A stretch of DNA of 47,074 bases, taken from assembly GCA_019137195.1 (NCBI GenBank), contig JAGVSR010000066.1, positions 1 through 47,074 of the forward strand, in the 5' to 3' direction. A program made the position numbers and the translations under genes. This document shows, one piece after another, positions 24,855-34,355 of this stretch. The notes beneath the pieces are model-generated. The model worked only from the letters and a program-made list of their open reading frames with translations, was not told the DNA's origin and made no database searches. Numbering within the stretch: position 1 is the first letter of the stretch; each line of letters begins with the position of its first letter. Source of the DNA: Alphaproteobacteria bacterium. GTDB taxonomy: Bacteria > Pseudomonadota > Alphaproteobacteria > Rhizobiales > Hyphomicrobiaceae.

Positions 24855-26921
24855 TCATTCCGCCGCGGCCTTGTGCTGCGCGAGCACCTGATCGGCGAGG
24901 CGGCCGGTGAGCTCGGCGAGGTGGTCGAACTTCGCCGTGTAGGTTCCGACGCCCGCGGTCGCCGAGCGGAGCTCGACGATCAGGTCCTCAATCTCGGCAG
25001 CCGGGATGTGCGCCGAGACAAGATCCCACCCCGGCCAGCCGGGGCGGGCGTCGAAGCCGAGGATCTGGCCGCGCCGCTGCGAGATGATGCTGTTGATGCG
25101 TGCGGTCGCCTCCGACGGCACCGATATGTCGACGGACATGACGGGCTCCAAGAGCACGGGCGAGCACTTGGGCATGCCCTCGCTCATGGCGAGCCGCCCA
25201 GCCTGCCGAAACGCCATGTCGGAGCTGTCGACCGTGTGGTACGAGCCGTCCATCAGCGTCACCTGCACGTCGACCACCGGGAAGCCGAGCGGACCCTGCT
25301 TCAGGTAGTCGGCAACCCCGATTTCGACCGACGGTATGAACTGCTTCGGCACTACCCCGCCCGTAATCTTGTCGCCGAACTGGAAGCCGGCACCGCGCTC
25401 CAGCGGCTGGATGTCCAAGACCACGTCGCCGAACTGGCCATGGCCGCCCGACTGCTTCTTGTGCCGGCCGCGCACCTCGATGCCCTTGCGGATGGTCTCC
25501 TTGTAGGGGATCTGCCGCTTGTGCCGCTCGACCTGCACGCCGTACTTCCTTGCGAGCCGCTCGAAGGCCACCCGCAGGTGCATCTCCCCCTGCCCGTGGA
25601 GCATGATCTGATGGGTGTCCTGGTTGTGCTCGAGGACCAGCGATGGATCCTCGTCGATGAGCTTCGTGAGCGCCGCCGACAGCTTTACCTCGTCCTTGCG
25701 ATCCTTGAGGCCGATGCCGGCCGCAAGCACCGGCTCGGGTGCCGCAGGGCAGGGAGCCTGCACGATGCTCGCCTTCTCGGCGGTGACGGTCTCGCCGGCC
25801 TTGATGTGCTCGAGCCGGCCGAGCGCCACCGTGTCGCCGGCTTTTGCCGCGCCACGCTTCACCGCTTCCTCGCCCTTCATCGCAAAAATGCCGGCGATGC
25901 GCTCTTCCGATCCGTTGGCGCCGTGAACCGTCGTGCTGTCAGGGAACTCGCCGGTGAGCACGCGCGCGATCGACAGCTTGCCGCCGTGGCTCGTGTACAT
26001 GCTCTTCATTACGACCGCGGCGCTCTTGGTGTTCTCGAGCTTGAGGCGGCGCGCCGTCGTGTCGACAAACGGTACCTCGTGGCGCAGAGCCTTCAGGAGC
26101 CGCAGGATGCCGTTGCCGTTCTTTGCGCTGCCGATGAGCACCGGGCAGATGAGGCCGTCTCGCAGCTCCTTCGCGAGATCGTCGAAAATGCGGTCCTTGG
26201 GTGGCGCCATGTCGGAGAGCAGCTGCTCCATGAGCTCGTCGTCGTAGTCGGCGAGCTGCTCGAGCATGTGGAAGCGAGCCTCCTTCTCGCGGTCGGCAAC
26301 CGAGCTCGGCAGCTCGACGATCTCGGACGGCGAGTGCTCGCGGTAGACGTACGCACGCTCGGAGGCGAGGTCGACGAAGCCGGTAGCGATGCCGTTCTCC
26401 CAGATTGGAATCTGGCGCAGCACGAGGGGCTTCACCGAGGCCGGCTGCAGCACGGGAATGACGTCGCGGATGTGGGTCTCGCACTCGTCGATTTTGTTGA
26501 GGAACAGGAAATGCGGAATCCCGCGGTCCTCGAGCGACTTCAGGATTACCTGCAGCGCCGCAACTCGCTTGTCGTCGGGTTCGCAGACGACGACCGCTGC
26601 GTCGCAGGCAGTGAGCGCGACGGCGCCCTCGTGCTGGAACTCGACCGAGCCCGGGCAGTCGACGAAGGTGAAGTTGTCACCGAGAAACGAGACATCGGCC
26701 ACGTTGAGCGAGACGCTCATGCCGTGCTCGCGCGCTTCGGGAGAGGCGTCGCCGACTGTCGACTTGTCTGTGATGGTGCCCTGGCGCGTGATGCCGCCGG
26801 TGCGGGCGAGGATGGCTTCGAGGAGAGTTGTCTTTCCGGAAAGATACGGGCCTACGAGTGCGATGCAGCGGGAGCTGCGGCCCGAGGCGTGCCCGCTCAG
26901 CGGGCCGTCGGAAGTCCCCAT
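24855..26921 (-). CDS. Elongation factor G-like GTPase
   Basis: A 688-residue translational-GTPase-like protein. The P-loop is GPYLSGKT (24-31), the G3 motif is FVDCPGSVEF (88-92) and G4 is NKID (142-145). EF-G-like domains II to V follow, with SGGHGQFGDVVLDI in domain IV. It matches the alphaproteobacterial EF-G-like group (FusA2/PRK12740-type), not canonical EF-G. In EF-G the G3 motif is DTPGH, whose His positions the catalytic water; here Ser replaces His, which suggests slow or differently activated GTP hydrolysis. Function is unknown. ATG 26921 has AAAGGAGG 6 nt upstream, so longer frames upstream are rejected. It is a single gene with its own terminator. Confidence 0.88.
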   Translation of the reverse strand: MGTSDGPLSGHASGRSSRCIALVGPYLSGKTTLLEAILARTGGITRQGTITDKSTVGDASPEAREHGMSVSLNVADVSFLGDNFTFVDCPGSVEFQHEGAVALTACDAAVVVCEPDDKRVAALQVILKSLEDRGIPHFLFLNKIDECETHIRDVIPVLQPASVKPLVLRQIPIWENGIATGFVDLASERAYVYREHSPSEIVELPSSVADREKEARFHMLEQLADYDDELMEQLLSDMAPPKDRIFDDLAKELRDGLICPVLIGSAKNGNGILRLLKALRHEVPFVDTTARRLKLENTKSAAVVMKSMYTSHGGKLSIARVLTGEFPDSTTVHGANGSEERIAGIFAMKGEEAVKRGAAKAGDTVALGRLEHIKAGETVTAEKASIVQAPCPAAPEPVLAAGIGLKDRKDEVKLSAALTKLIDEDPSLVLEHNQDTHQIMLHGQGEMHLRVAFERLARKYGVQVERHKRQIPYKETIRKGIEVRGRHKKQSGGHGQFGDVVLDIQPLERGAGFQFGDKITGGVVPKQFIPSVEIGVADYLKQGPLGFPVVDVQVTLMDGSYHTVDSSDMAFRQAGRLAMSEGMPKCSPVLLEPVMSVDISVPSEATARINSIISQRRGQILGFDARPGWPGWDLVSAHIPAAEIEDLIVELRSATAGVGTYTAKFDHLAELTGRLADQVLAQHKAAAE

Positions 26922-27466
26922 TTTTTCCTCCTTTTCGCTCGTCGAGATGCGAGCGGGTCGAGACGCGAGATCACGATCATCGCGCGCCTCGCGCCTCGTG
27001 GAGGAGCGCGACGACGGGGCATCGTCGCGCTGGGCCAGAGCGAGCGCAAGGGGCAAATGTCAAGACCGCGACAGCGTAGCAGCAGGTCGTGCTCGAGGTT
27101 TCATCTGCAATCGTAGAAGGAGAGCGCGACAAGGCTCTCCGCGTCCGGTTGTCGGTGGCGCGCGTGAAGGGGCAACGGACCGCGTGCGGAGGAGAGATTC
27201 GGCGCTGCAGCGATTAGTTCGCAGGCGCGAAATGAAGCGATTGTCAAGGCATTCTGCGAAAATTCCCTTGACCTGCGGTCATATTGCACAGAAATATGAG
27301 TTCAGCTGTAAGGCCGGCGAAACTGATCCCGCTGGTCGATCGTTAAGAGCCTGTAAGAATCGAACTGTTAACGTCGAGAGCAGCAGCGGTCGCAAGCAGA
27401 GGGCTTCGAGCCTAGGCCGAGAAGGCCGGCCGTTTGGGCGGGATGGATCAGTAGGAACGAAGTGAC
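26922..27466. other. Long non-coding gap with inverted repeats
   Basis: 545 bp between the divergent EF-G-like gene and a small ORF. It contains a hairpin GGAGAGC/GCTCTCC (27119-27125 with 27134-27140). It also contains an inverted repeat GTCAAGG (27243-27249)/CCTTGAC (27266-27272), whose right arm overlaps a TTGACC -35-like box; AAATAT lies 18 nt further. No gene is convincing. Confidence 0.45.
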
Positions 27467-27691
27467 ATGCGTAGTACACGTCACCTGATATCGATCGAAG
27501 AGGCAGCGCGGTTCGCCATGGCGCCTGCAGAGGACGACATGGCCGAGGGCGCTCCGGCGCCGGAGGAAGCGCTTCGCAACGGGCATGTCGAGGCCGCTCG
27601 CAGGGTAGACCCCGCGCCGGCCATCGTTGGCGACAGCCGCGGCATGTGGGACCTCTTCTCCGGCTGGTGGGGCGGTCGCGCCCACGCCTGA
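27467..27691 (+). CDS. Small hypothetical protein
   Basis: A 74-residue frame starting MRSTRHLISIEEAARFAM and ending with GMWDLFSGWWGGRAHA. There is an AGGAACGA site about 8 nt before the ATG, a possible promoter about 170 nt upstream and a strong terminator 35 nt downstream. These three signals argue for a real transcript. I recognise no family; the Trp/Gly-rich end is unusual. It has no signal peptide or membrane segment. It might instead be a leader or a non-coding RNA with a fortuitous frame. Confidence 0.5.
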   Translation: MRSTRHLISIEEAARFAMAPAEDDMAEGAPAPEEALRNGHVEAARRVDPAPAIVGDSRGMWDLFSGWWGGRAHA

Positions 27692-27725
27692 TCGGGCCGC
27701 ACGTCTCGAGCCGTGCCTGCAACCG

Positions 27726-27758
27726 AGCCCGCGCGTATGCGCGGGCTTTTCGCTTTTT
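27726..27758 (+). terminator. Rho-independent terminator after the small ORF
   Basis: A perfect 9-bp GC stem AGCCCGCGC/GCGCGGGCT with a GTAT loop runs into TTTTCGCTTTTT. It separates the small ORF from the ccm operon, whose first gene starts about 180 nt later. Confidence 0.9.
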
Positions 27759-27938
27759 GGATGTCGCTGGCCCCTAGGGGCTGCCCGCCGGACGTTCCGA
27801 AACCCAGTGTCGTGTGCGCCGCCACCCCTCTCGGCGAGCGCGATCAGAGCCGCGACATGTGGGCCGCGCCAGCCGGCGGGCCTTGTAACGGCCTCACCCC
27901 AACTCTATTGCAACTTCGAGGTTCGTCTGGGGCTCGAG

Positions 27939-29135
27939 ATGCTGCTTTGGATCCTGTTCGCGTTGCTCGCTGCGGCCGTCGTCATGGTGCTGTCGTCGCC
28001 ACTGCTGCGCGAGAAGGCCGCCGTGCTTGTGCCCGCCGAGGCTGACACGGCCGTCTACCGCGAGCAACTCGATGAGATCGCCGCCGACCTCGAGCGGGGC
28101 CTGATCGCGCCCGCGGAGGCGGCGAGCGCCCGAGCCGAGGTTGCGCGCCGCCTGCTGAAGGCCGCGGCCGATACGGAAGGCTCCGCCGCCAAGCCCGCAT
28201 CCGCATCGACCGTCGCCCGCGGTGCCAGCGCCGCCGTGTTCGCCATCCCGGTGCTCGCCATCTCACTCTATCTTGCGACCGGCTCTCCCGGCTTGCCGGA
28301 CCGGCCGCTCGCCTCCCGCGAGGCCCCGCCTGGCGAAAGCGCCCCTATCGCGCAGCTCATTGCCAAGGTCGAGACCCGCCTGCGCGAAGCCCCCGACGAC
28401 GGTCGCGGCTGGGACGTCATTGCGCCGGTCTACCTCCGCCTCGGGCGCGCCGCCGATGCTGCCCACGCATTCTCTCAATCGATCCGGCTCAACGGCGAGA
28501 GCCCCGCGCGCCTCGTCGGCTTTGCCGAGGCCACGCTCGTCGCCGGCAACGGGGTAGTCAGCGAGGAGGTGCGAAAGGCCGCCGAGCGCATCCGCGCCGT
28601 GGCTCCGGAGCGCATCGAGCCGGTCGTCTGGCTTGCCCTCGGCAAGGAGCAGGACGGCAATTTCGCGGGCGCCGCAGAAGATTACCGCTCGCTTCTGGCG
28701 CGTCCACCTGCCGACGACGACAAGGGCTGGCGCAAGCCGGTCGAGCAGCGACTGGCAGAGGTCGAGGCGAGGCTCTCGGGCCAACCGGCGCCGCAGGCAT
28801 CGAGCGACGGCTCGGGATCGCCTGCCTCGTCCGGGACACCCGCTGCCGTACCCTCCTCGGGCCCGCCGCGTGCCGATGTTGCCGCCGTCGAGCAGATGGC
28901 ACCCGCCGACCAGGCCAAGTTCATCCAGGGCATGGTCGCTAGGCTCGCCGCACGCTTGAAGGAGGACGGCAAGGACCTGGAGGGTTGGCAGAAGCTCGTC
29001 CGCGCCTATCAGGTCATGGGCCGCAAGGACGAGGCGATCGCCGCTCTTGCCGAGGCGAAAAAAAGCTTTGCCGGTGACAAGACCGCCGAAACCACTCTCG
29101 ACGAGTTCGCGAGAAGCATCGGACTGGGCTCCTGA
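27939..29135 (+). CDS. ccmI: Cytochrome c maturation protein CcmI (CycH)
   Basis: A 398-residue membrane-anchored TPR protein that holds apocytochrome c for haem ligation. The N-terminus LLWILFALLAAAVVMVLSSP is the first membrane helix; YREQLDEIAADLERGLI is the conserved cytoplasmic helix; a second helix is near residues 95-112 (AVFAIPVLAISLYL). TPR-like repeats follow (DDGRGWDVIAPVYLRLGR; DLEGWQKLVRAYQVMGRKDEA). A Pro/Ser/Ala linker lies near 285-315. ATG 27939 gives the expected CcmI N-terminus. It heads the ccmI-E-F-H operon, 70 nt before ccmE. Confidence 0.9.
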   Translation: MLLWILFALLAAAVVMVLSSPLLREKAAVLVPAEADTAVYREQLDEIAADLERGLIAPAEAASARAEVARRLLKAAADTEGSAAKPASASTVARGASAAVFAIPVLAISLYLATGSPGLPDRPLASREAPPGESAPIAQLIAKVETRLREAPDDGRGWDVIAPVYLRLGRAADAAHAFSQSIRLNGESPARLVGFAEATLVAGNGVVSEEVRKAAERIRAVAPERIEPVVWLALGKEQDGNFAGAAEDYRSLLARPPADDDKGWRKPVEQRLAEVEARLSGQPAPQASSDGSGSPASSGTPAAVPSSGPPRADVAAVEQMAPADQAKFIQGMVARLAARLKEDGKDLEGWQKLVRAYQVMGRKDEAIAALAEAKKSFAGDKTAETTLDEFARSIGLGS

Positions 29136-29205
29136 ACCGGACCTGCCAGACGAGATCCGCTGATGGCGTGCGAGTGACGGAAAAAAAGAGGGGCAGCACG
29201 AAACC

Positions 29206-29667
29206 ATGACCAGGAAGCAGCGCCGCGGCGTTCTGATCGGATTGGCGGTGGGCGTACTCTCGCTCGCCGCGGTGTTGGTCCTTTTCGCCTTCCGCGAGTC
29301 GATCGTCTTCTTCCACACGCCGAGCGACGTGACCGAAGGCAAGGTCACCGCCGGTCAGCGCTTCCGTCTCGGCGGCCTCGTCGCCAGCGAGTCGGTGAAG
29401 CGCGGCGACGGAGCCAAGGTGTCGTTCACGGTCACCGATACGATCAAGTCCGTGCCCGTGACCTACGAGGGCGTGCTCCCCGATCTCTTCCGCGAGGGCC
29501 AGGGTGTCGTCGCCGAGGGCAAGCTTGGGCCCGACGGGACGTTCGTCGCCGACAGCGTGCTCGCCAAGCACGACGAGAACTACATGCCTCCCGAGGTCGC
29601 AAAGGCCTTGAAGGAGAAGGGCGTGAAGCTGGGTCAGGGCGCCGAGCATCCGGGAGCGAAGCCATGA
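29206..29667 (+). CDS. ccmE: Haem chaperone CcmE (CycJ)
   Basis: CcmE carries haem in the periplasm from the CcmABCD release complex to the CcmFH ligase through a covalent His bond. The 153-residue protein has an N-terminal anchor ([20 protein letters not shown]), an OB-fold domain ([19 protein letters not shown]) and the haem-binding site [12 protein letters not shown] with His122 and Tyr126. The length and C-terminal flexible tail fit the family. It overlaps ccmF by 4 nt (ATGA). Confidence 0.96.
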   Translation: MTRKQRRGVLIGLAVGVLSLAAVLVLFAFRESIVFFHTPSDVTEGKVTAGQRFRLGGLVASESVKRGDGAKVSFTVTDTIKSVPVTYEGVLPDLFREGQGVVAEGKLGPDGTFVADSVLAKHDENYMPPEVAKALKEKGVKLGQGAEHPGAKP

Positions 29668-31643
29668 TGATCGAACTCGGTCATTTCGCTCTGATCTTGG
29701 CCCTGTGGGTCGCCGTCGTTCAGATGGTGGTACCGGCGATGGGCGTACGCATGCGTGACGAGCGTATGATGACCCTGGCGGTGCCGGCAGCGCTTACCCA
29801 GGTGGTGCTTCTCCTCGTCGCCTTCATGGCCCTGACGCAGGCCTACGTGACGTCGGACTTTTCGGTCCTGAACGTTGCCGAGAACTCGCACTCGACCAAG
29901 CCGCTCATCTACAAGATCTCGGGCGTGTGGGGTAACCACGAGGGCTCGATGCTGCTCTGGGTCTTGATCCTCGCCCTTTTTGGTGCCGCCGTCGCGGTCT
30001 TCGGCAATAACCTGCCCGAGACCTTGAAGGCTCGCGTGCTCTCCGTGCAGGCGGCGATCTCGGTCGCCTTCTGCCTGTTCATCGTCTTCACCTCGAACCC
30101 GTTTGAGCGCCTGGACCCCGCGCCGATCGATGGCAACGGCCTCAATCCCATCCTGCAGGACCCGGCGCTCGCCTTCCATCCGCCGTTTCTCTACGCGGGC
30201 TACGTCGGCTTCTCGATGGCGTTCTCGTTCGCGATCGCGGCCTTGATCGAGGGCCGGATGGACGCTGCCTGGGCGCGCTGGGTGCGCCCGTGGACGCTCG
30301 CCGCCTGGATGTGCCTCACGATTGGCATCGCCATGGGCTCGTGGTGGGCTTACTACGAGCTCGGCTGGGGCGGCTGGTGGTTCTGGGACCCGGTCGAGAA
30401 CGCCTCGTTCATGCCGTGGCTGTCGGGTACCGCGCTGCTTCACACAGCGCTCGTCATGGAGAAGCGAGACGCGCTCAAAGTGTGGACGGTGCTACTGGCC
30501 ATCCTCACCTTCTCATTGTCCCTGATGGGAACATTCCTCGTCCGTTCGGGCGTCCTGTCGTCGGTGCATGCGTTTGCCGTCGATCCGGCACGCGGCTCGT
30601 TTATCCTTGCCATCATGGTGCTGTTCACGGGCGGCGGCCTCGCGTTGTTCGCGGCCCGCGCCGGCTCGCTGCGCCAGGGCGGCCTCTTTGCGCCCATTTC
30701 GCGCGAGGGCAGCCTCGTGCTCAACAACGTGCTGCTGACGGTAGCGACCGCTACCGTTCTCGTCGGCACGCTGAACCCGCTCGCGGCCGAGGCGCTCGGC
30801 TACAAGATGTCGGTCGGCGCGCCCTACTTCAACATGACGTTCGTGCCGCTCATGATACCGCTGTTGCTGGCGGTGCCCTATGGCCCGCTTCTCGCCTGGA
30901 AGCGCGGCGACATCGCAGGCGCGAGCCAGCGCTTGTTCGCAGCCATGATCATCGCGGTTGCCGGCGCGGTCGTGACGCTTGCTGTCGCCTCGGACGGACC
31001 CTTGTTGGGCCCGCTCGGCGTCGGCCTCGGTCTCTGGGTCATGGCCGGTGCCGTCATCGATCCCCTCTCTCGCGCGCGTGTCGGCGCCGTGGCGAGCGAC
31101 GAGCTCGTCCGCCGCTTGAGGAGCTTGCCGCGCTCCGCCTGGGGCACGGCGCTCGCCCATTTCGGGCTCGGCCTCGCCGTCGTCGGGATCGCCGCCACGA
31201 GCGGCTACAAGTCGGAGCGGATCCTGGTGATGAAGCCCGGCGACCGGGTCGAGATCGCCGGCTACGAGCTCGCCTTCGCCGGTGCCGCTCCCGGCAGCGG
31301 TCCCAACTATACAGAGCAGGTCGGCCGCTTCGACGTGATGCGTGGCGGCCGCACCGTCACCAGTCTCGCACCTGCCAAACGCCTTTACGATGCGCCGCCG
31401 ATGCCGACTACGGAATCCGGCATTCACAACTCCTGGCGCGGCGATCTCTACGTCGTGCTCGGGGATCCGCAGGCGGACGGCGGCTGGACCGTCCGCCTCT
31501 ATTTCCATCCGTTCGTGCGCTTCATCTGGATCGGCGCGCTCATCATGTTCATCGGCGGCGGCGTGTCGCTCCTGGATCGTCGGCTGCGCGTGGGCGCGCC
31601 GCAGCGCGCGAAGCCACGGTCCGGCGCGGTTCCGGCCGAGTAG
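29664..31643 (+). CDS. ccmF: Haem lyase subunit CcmF (CycK)
   Basis: CcmF is the large integral-membrane part of the System I cytochrome c haem ligase. The 659-residue protein has many membrane segments. The haem-handling motif [19 protein letters not shown] is the hallmark; [15 protein letters not shown] precedes it with conserved histidine. The start ATG 29664 lies in the end of ccmE. The C-terminal periplasmic domain ([11 protein letters not shown] to [13 protein letters not shown]) is complete. ccmH follows after 10 nt. Confidence 0.97.
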   Translation: MMIELGHFALILALWVAVVQMVVPAMGVRMRDERMMTLAVPAALTQVVLLLVAFMALTQAYVTSDFSVLNVAENSHSTKPLIYKISGVWGNHEGSMLLWVLILALFGAAVAVFGNNLPETLKARVLSVQAAISVAFCLFIVFTSNPFERLDPAPIDGNGLNPILQDPALAFHPPFLYAGYVGFSMAFSFAIAALIEGRMDAAWARWVRPWTLAAWMCLTIGIAMGSWWAYYELGWGGWWFWDPVENASFMPWLSGTALLHTALVMEKRDALKVWTVLLAILTFSLSLMGTFLVRSGVLSSVHAFAVDPARGSFILAIMVLFTGGGLALFAARAGSLRQGGLFAPISREGSLVLNNVLLTVATATVLVGTLNPLAAEALGYKMSVGAPYFNMTFVPLMIPLLLAVPYGPLLAWKRGDIAGASQRLFAAMIIAVAGAVVTLAVASDGPLLGPLGVGLGLWVMAGAVIDPLSRARVGAVASDELVRRLRSLPRSAWGTALAHFGLGLAVVGIAATSGYKSERILVMKPGDRVEIAGYELAFAGAAPGSGPNYTEQVGRFDVMRGGRTVTSLAPAKRLYDAPPMPTTESGIHNSWRGDLYVVLGDPQADGGWTVRLYFHPFVRFIWIGALIMFIGGGVSLLDRRLRVGAPQRAKPRSGAVPAE

Positions 31644-31653
31644 GAGGTACGCC

Positions 31654-32178
31654 ATGTACGGTCTCATGCGCGCCGGTCTTCGCGCCGCCATCCGTGCGGC
31701 AGTTGCCGGCGTGGCGCTCGCGGCAAGTCCGCTCGCGCCGCTTCCGGCCCACGCCGTGCAGCCGGACGAAATTCTGTCCGATCCTGCCCTCGAGGCTCGC
31801 GCCCGCACCATCTCGTCAGGCTTGCGCTGTCTCGTGTGCCAGAACCAGTCGATCGACGACTCGGATGCGCCGCTGGCCCGCGACCTGCGCGTGCTCGTTC
31901 GCGAGCGCCTCACCGCCGGCGACAGTGACGATCAGGTTCGCGACTACCTGGTCGCGCGCTATGGCGACTTCGTGCTCCTGAAGCCGCCGTTCAACGCGCG
32001 CACCTTCCTCTTGTGGGTGCTGCCCGCCCTGACCCTTGCGCTCGCCGTGTGGAGCGCCCGATCGCTGTTCCGGAAGCCCGCGACCGCCAGCCCCACTTCC
32101 AACGCGCTGACCGGCGACGAGGAGGCGCGCCTCGCCGAGGTTCTGAAGCGAACGGACGAGGGCCGGGCTGGCGACTGA
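31654..32178 (+). CDS. ccmH: Cytochrome c maturation thioredox protein CcmH (CycL)
   Basis: CcmH reduces the CxxCH cysteines of apocytochromes and works with CcmF and CcmI. The 174-residue protein has a signal peptide, the redox motif LRCLVCQNQS (Cys59, Cys62), the typical VRDYLVARYGDFVLLKPPF segment, and a C-terminal membrane helix (FLLWVLPALTLALAVW). AGGAGG lies 6 nt before the ATG. It ends the operon; ccmABCDG are not here, as is common in Rhizobiales where the sets are split. Its stop faces the Atm1-type gene across 2 nt. Confidence 0.95.
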   Translation: MYGLMRAGLRAAIRAAVAGVALAASPLAPLPAHAVQPDEILSDPALEARARTISSGLRCLVCQNQSIDDSDAPLARDLRVLVRERLTAGDSDDQVRDYLVARYGDFVLLKPPFNARTFLLWVLPALTLALAVWSARSLFRKPATASPTSNALTGDEEARLAEVLKRTDEGRAGD

Positions 32179-32180
32179 GG

Positions 32181-34172
32181 TCAGATCGGTGCCGGCATCC
32201 GGGTATCCTCGGGGCGCAGGGCGCCGGTGCGCTCGGCTTCCTCGAGGGCGTGCGCAAGCTCTTCGCGTGCCTTTTCCGCCTGCCGCTGGCGATTCCAGAG
32301 ACTGGCGTAAAGCCCGTTCTTCGCAATGAGCTCGGCGTGCGTACCCTGTTCGACGAGCCGGCCCTTCTCCAGCACGATGATGTTGTCGGCATGCACGATC
32401 GTGGAGAGGCGGTGCGCGATCACGAGCGTCGTGCGGTTACGGGTCGCGCGGTCGAGCGCATCCTGGATCTCTTTCTCGGTGTGGCTGTCGAGCGCGCTCG
32501 TCGCCTCGTCGAGCATCAGGATCGGCGGGCCCTTGAGGAGCGTACGGGCAATCGCGACGCGCTGCTTCTCGCCGCCCGAGAGCTTCAGGCCCCGCTCGCC
32601 AACCATCGTCTTGTAGCCCTGGGGCAGGGTCTCGACGAACTCGTCGATCTGCGCAACCTTCGCCGCCGCGCGCACCTCCTCGTCGGTTGCGTCCGGGCGT
32701 CCGTAGCGGATGTTGTAGTGAATGGTGTCGTTGAAGAGCACAGGGTCCTGCGGCACCACGCCGATCGCGGCGCGAAGGCTCTTCTGCGTCACGTCGCGGA
32801 TGTCCTGACCGTCGATGGTCACGGCGCCCGCCTTGATGTCGTAGAACCGGAACAGGATGCGGCTTATGGTGGACTTTCCGGCCCCCGACGGACCGACGAT
32901 CGCGACCATCTTGCCGGCCGGAACCTCGAACGAGACGTCATCGAGGATCGGTCGTTCCGGATCGTAGGCGAACGACACGCGGTCGAAGCGGATAGCGCCG
33001 GCCTTGACCGACAACGCCCCGGCGCCGGGCTTGTCGACGACCTCGGCCGGCTCGGAGAGAAGCCCGAACATGGTCTCGAGATCGACGAGCCCCTGCTTGA
33101 TCTCGCGGTAGACCATTCCCATGAAATTCAAGGGCACATAGAGCTGGATCATCATGGCGTTGATGAGGACGAAATCGCCGATCGTGTGCGTGCCGGCGGC
33201 GACGCCTCGCGCCGCGAGCCACATGACGAGCGTCATCCCGGTCGTGAAGATGAGCGACTGGCCGGAGTTGAGCGTTCCGAGCGAGTAGTAGGTCCGGACG
33301 GCGGCCTGCTCGTAGCGTGCCATGGCCGTATCGAAGCGCCGCCGCTCCATCTCCTCGTTGCCGAAGTACTTCACGGTCTCGTAGTTGAGAAGGCTGTCGA
33401 TGGCCTTGGTATTGGCGTCGTTGTCGCTCTCGTTCATCTCGCGTCTTATGGCGATCCGCTTCTCGGAGGCCGCGAACGTGAACCACATGTAGATCGCGAC
33501 CGTTGCCAGAACGATGACGACGTACGTCCAGTCGAAATAGTAGACGAGCATGCCACACACGAGCAGGAGCTCGAGCGCGGTCGGCACGACCTGCAGGATG
33601 CCCATGCGGAGGATGAGGTCGATGCCGCGTGTGCCGCGCTCGATCACGCGCGACAGCCCGCCCGTGCGCCGCTCGAGATGAAACCTCAACGACAGCTGGT
33701 GCAGGTGCTGGAAGGTTCGATTGTTGAGTTCCCGCACGGCATGCTGGCCGACCTTGGTGAAGAGAAGATCGCGGATCTGGTTCAGGACCATCATCATGAC
33801 CCGGCCCGCACCATAGGCGAGTATGAGCGCGGTGGCGCCGATGGCGACTGCCTCGGCCCCGGGGCTGCCCGGTGTCCGTTCTGCCGTCAGCGCATCCGTC
33901 GCCCACTTGAAGAAGATCGGCACCGCAATCGTGACAAGCTTGGCGAGGACGAGCACGCCGAACGCGATCATGACCTTGAGCCTGAGGTCCGGCCGTCCGG
34001 CGGGCCAGACGAATGGCAAGAGGCCTTTGAACACGGTCCAGTGATCGGTGTCGGCCGAGAGGCCGAGGCCCGAGGGCCTTTCGCCGCGCGCGCCGGCGCT
34101 CTTCCGTAAGTGTGGAGACATTCGGTAGGAGGTCCAGGAGGTGGGCGCGAGATGCGCGGTGCTCGCCTTCAT
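32181..34172 (-). CDS. Atm1-type ABC exporter (HMT/ABCB7 class)
   Basis: A 663-residue fused half-transporter: membrane domain (residues about 60-370), then ATPase with Walker A GPSGAGKST, signature LKLSGGEKQRVAIART, Walker B ILMLDEATSALD and IAHRLSTI. The membrane domain motifs SLRFHLERRTGGLSRVIERGTRGI and NYETVKYFGNEEMERRRFD match the mitochondrial Atm1/ABCB7 and bacterial homologue group, which export glutathione-linked sulfur or metal conjugates. ATG 34172 has AGGT 9 nt upstream; ATG 34121 is an alternative, and a longer GTG/TTG extension is unlikely. It is convergent with ccmH with a 2-nt gap, so termination must occur inside coding DNA. Confidence 0.9.
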   Translation of the reverse strand: MKASTAHLAPTSWTSYRMSPHLRKSAGARGERPSGLGLSADTDHWTVFKGLLPFVWPAGRPDLRLKVMIAFGVLVLAKLVTIAVPIFFKWATDALTAERTPGSPGAEAVAIGATALILAYGAGRVMMMVLNQIRDLLFTKVGQHAVRELNNRTFQHLHQLSLRFHLERRTGGLSRVIERGTRGIDLILRMGILQVVPTALELLLVCGMLVYYFDWTYVVIVLATVAIYMWFTFAASEKRIAIRREMNESDNDANTKAIDSLLNYETVKYFGNEEMERRRFDTAMARYEQAAVRTYYSLGTLNSGQSLIFTTGMTLVMWLAARGVAAGTHTIGDFVLINAMMIQLYVPLNFMGMVYREIKQGLVDLETMFGLLSEPAEVVDKPGAGALSVKAGAIRFDRVSFAYDPERPILDDVSFEVPAGKMVAIVGPSGAGKSTISRILFRFYDIKAGAVTIDGQDIRDVTQKSLRAAIGVVPQDPVLFNDTIHYNIRYGRPDATDEEVRAAAKVAQIDEFVETLPQGYKTMVGERGLKLSGGEKQRVAIARTLLKGPPILMLDEATSALDSHTEKEIQDALDRATRNRTTLVIAHRLSTIVHADNIIVLEKGRLVEQGTHAELIAKNGLYASLWNRQRQAEKAREELAHALEEAERTGALRPEDTRMPAPI

Positions 34173-34355
34173 ATAGGCGACCTGGGAGCGGATGGCGAGC
34201 CGAACACACCTGGGTTGTCCCGTACCCCTGTGGCGGAGCAGTGCCGCTCGGCGGGGCCGCCCCGTGCAAAGCCAGGCATGCACGTTAGGAGGCGGCCCGG
34301 CCGGCCACAGACGGATTGACAGACACGGTCCCTAGACCGGACCGCGCCCAACTCC

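Noticed and set aside
24840-27116. Plus-strand frame of about 758 codons opposite the EF-G-like gene
   Set aside because: Arg/His/Leu-rich antisense shadow caused by high GC; no domain, and the opposite strand has strong ribosome site, motifs and terminator.
30513-31913. Minus-strand frame of 466 codons opposite ccmF
   Set aside because: No recognisable protein features; ccmF on the plus strand is unambiguous.
32013-34109. Plus-strand frame of about 698 codons opposite the Atm1-type exporter
   Set aside because: Same composition artefact; the minus strand carries every ABC motif.
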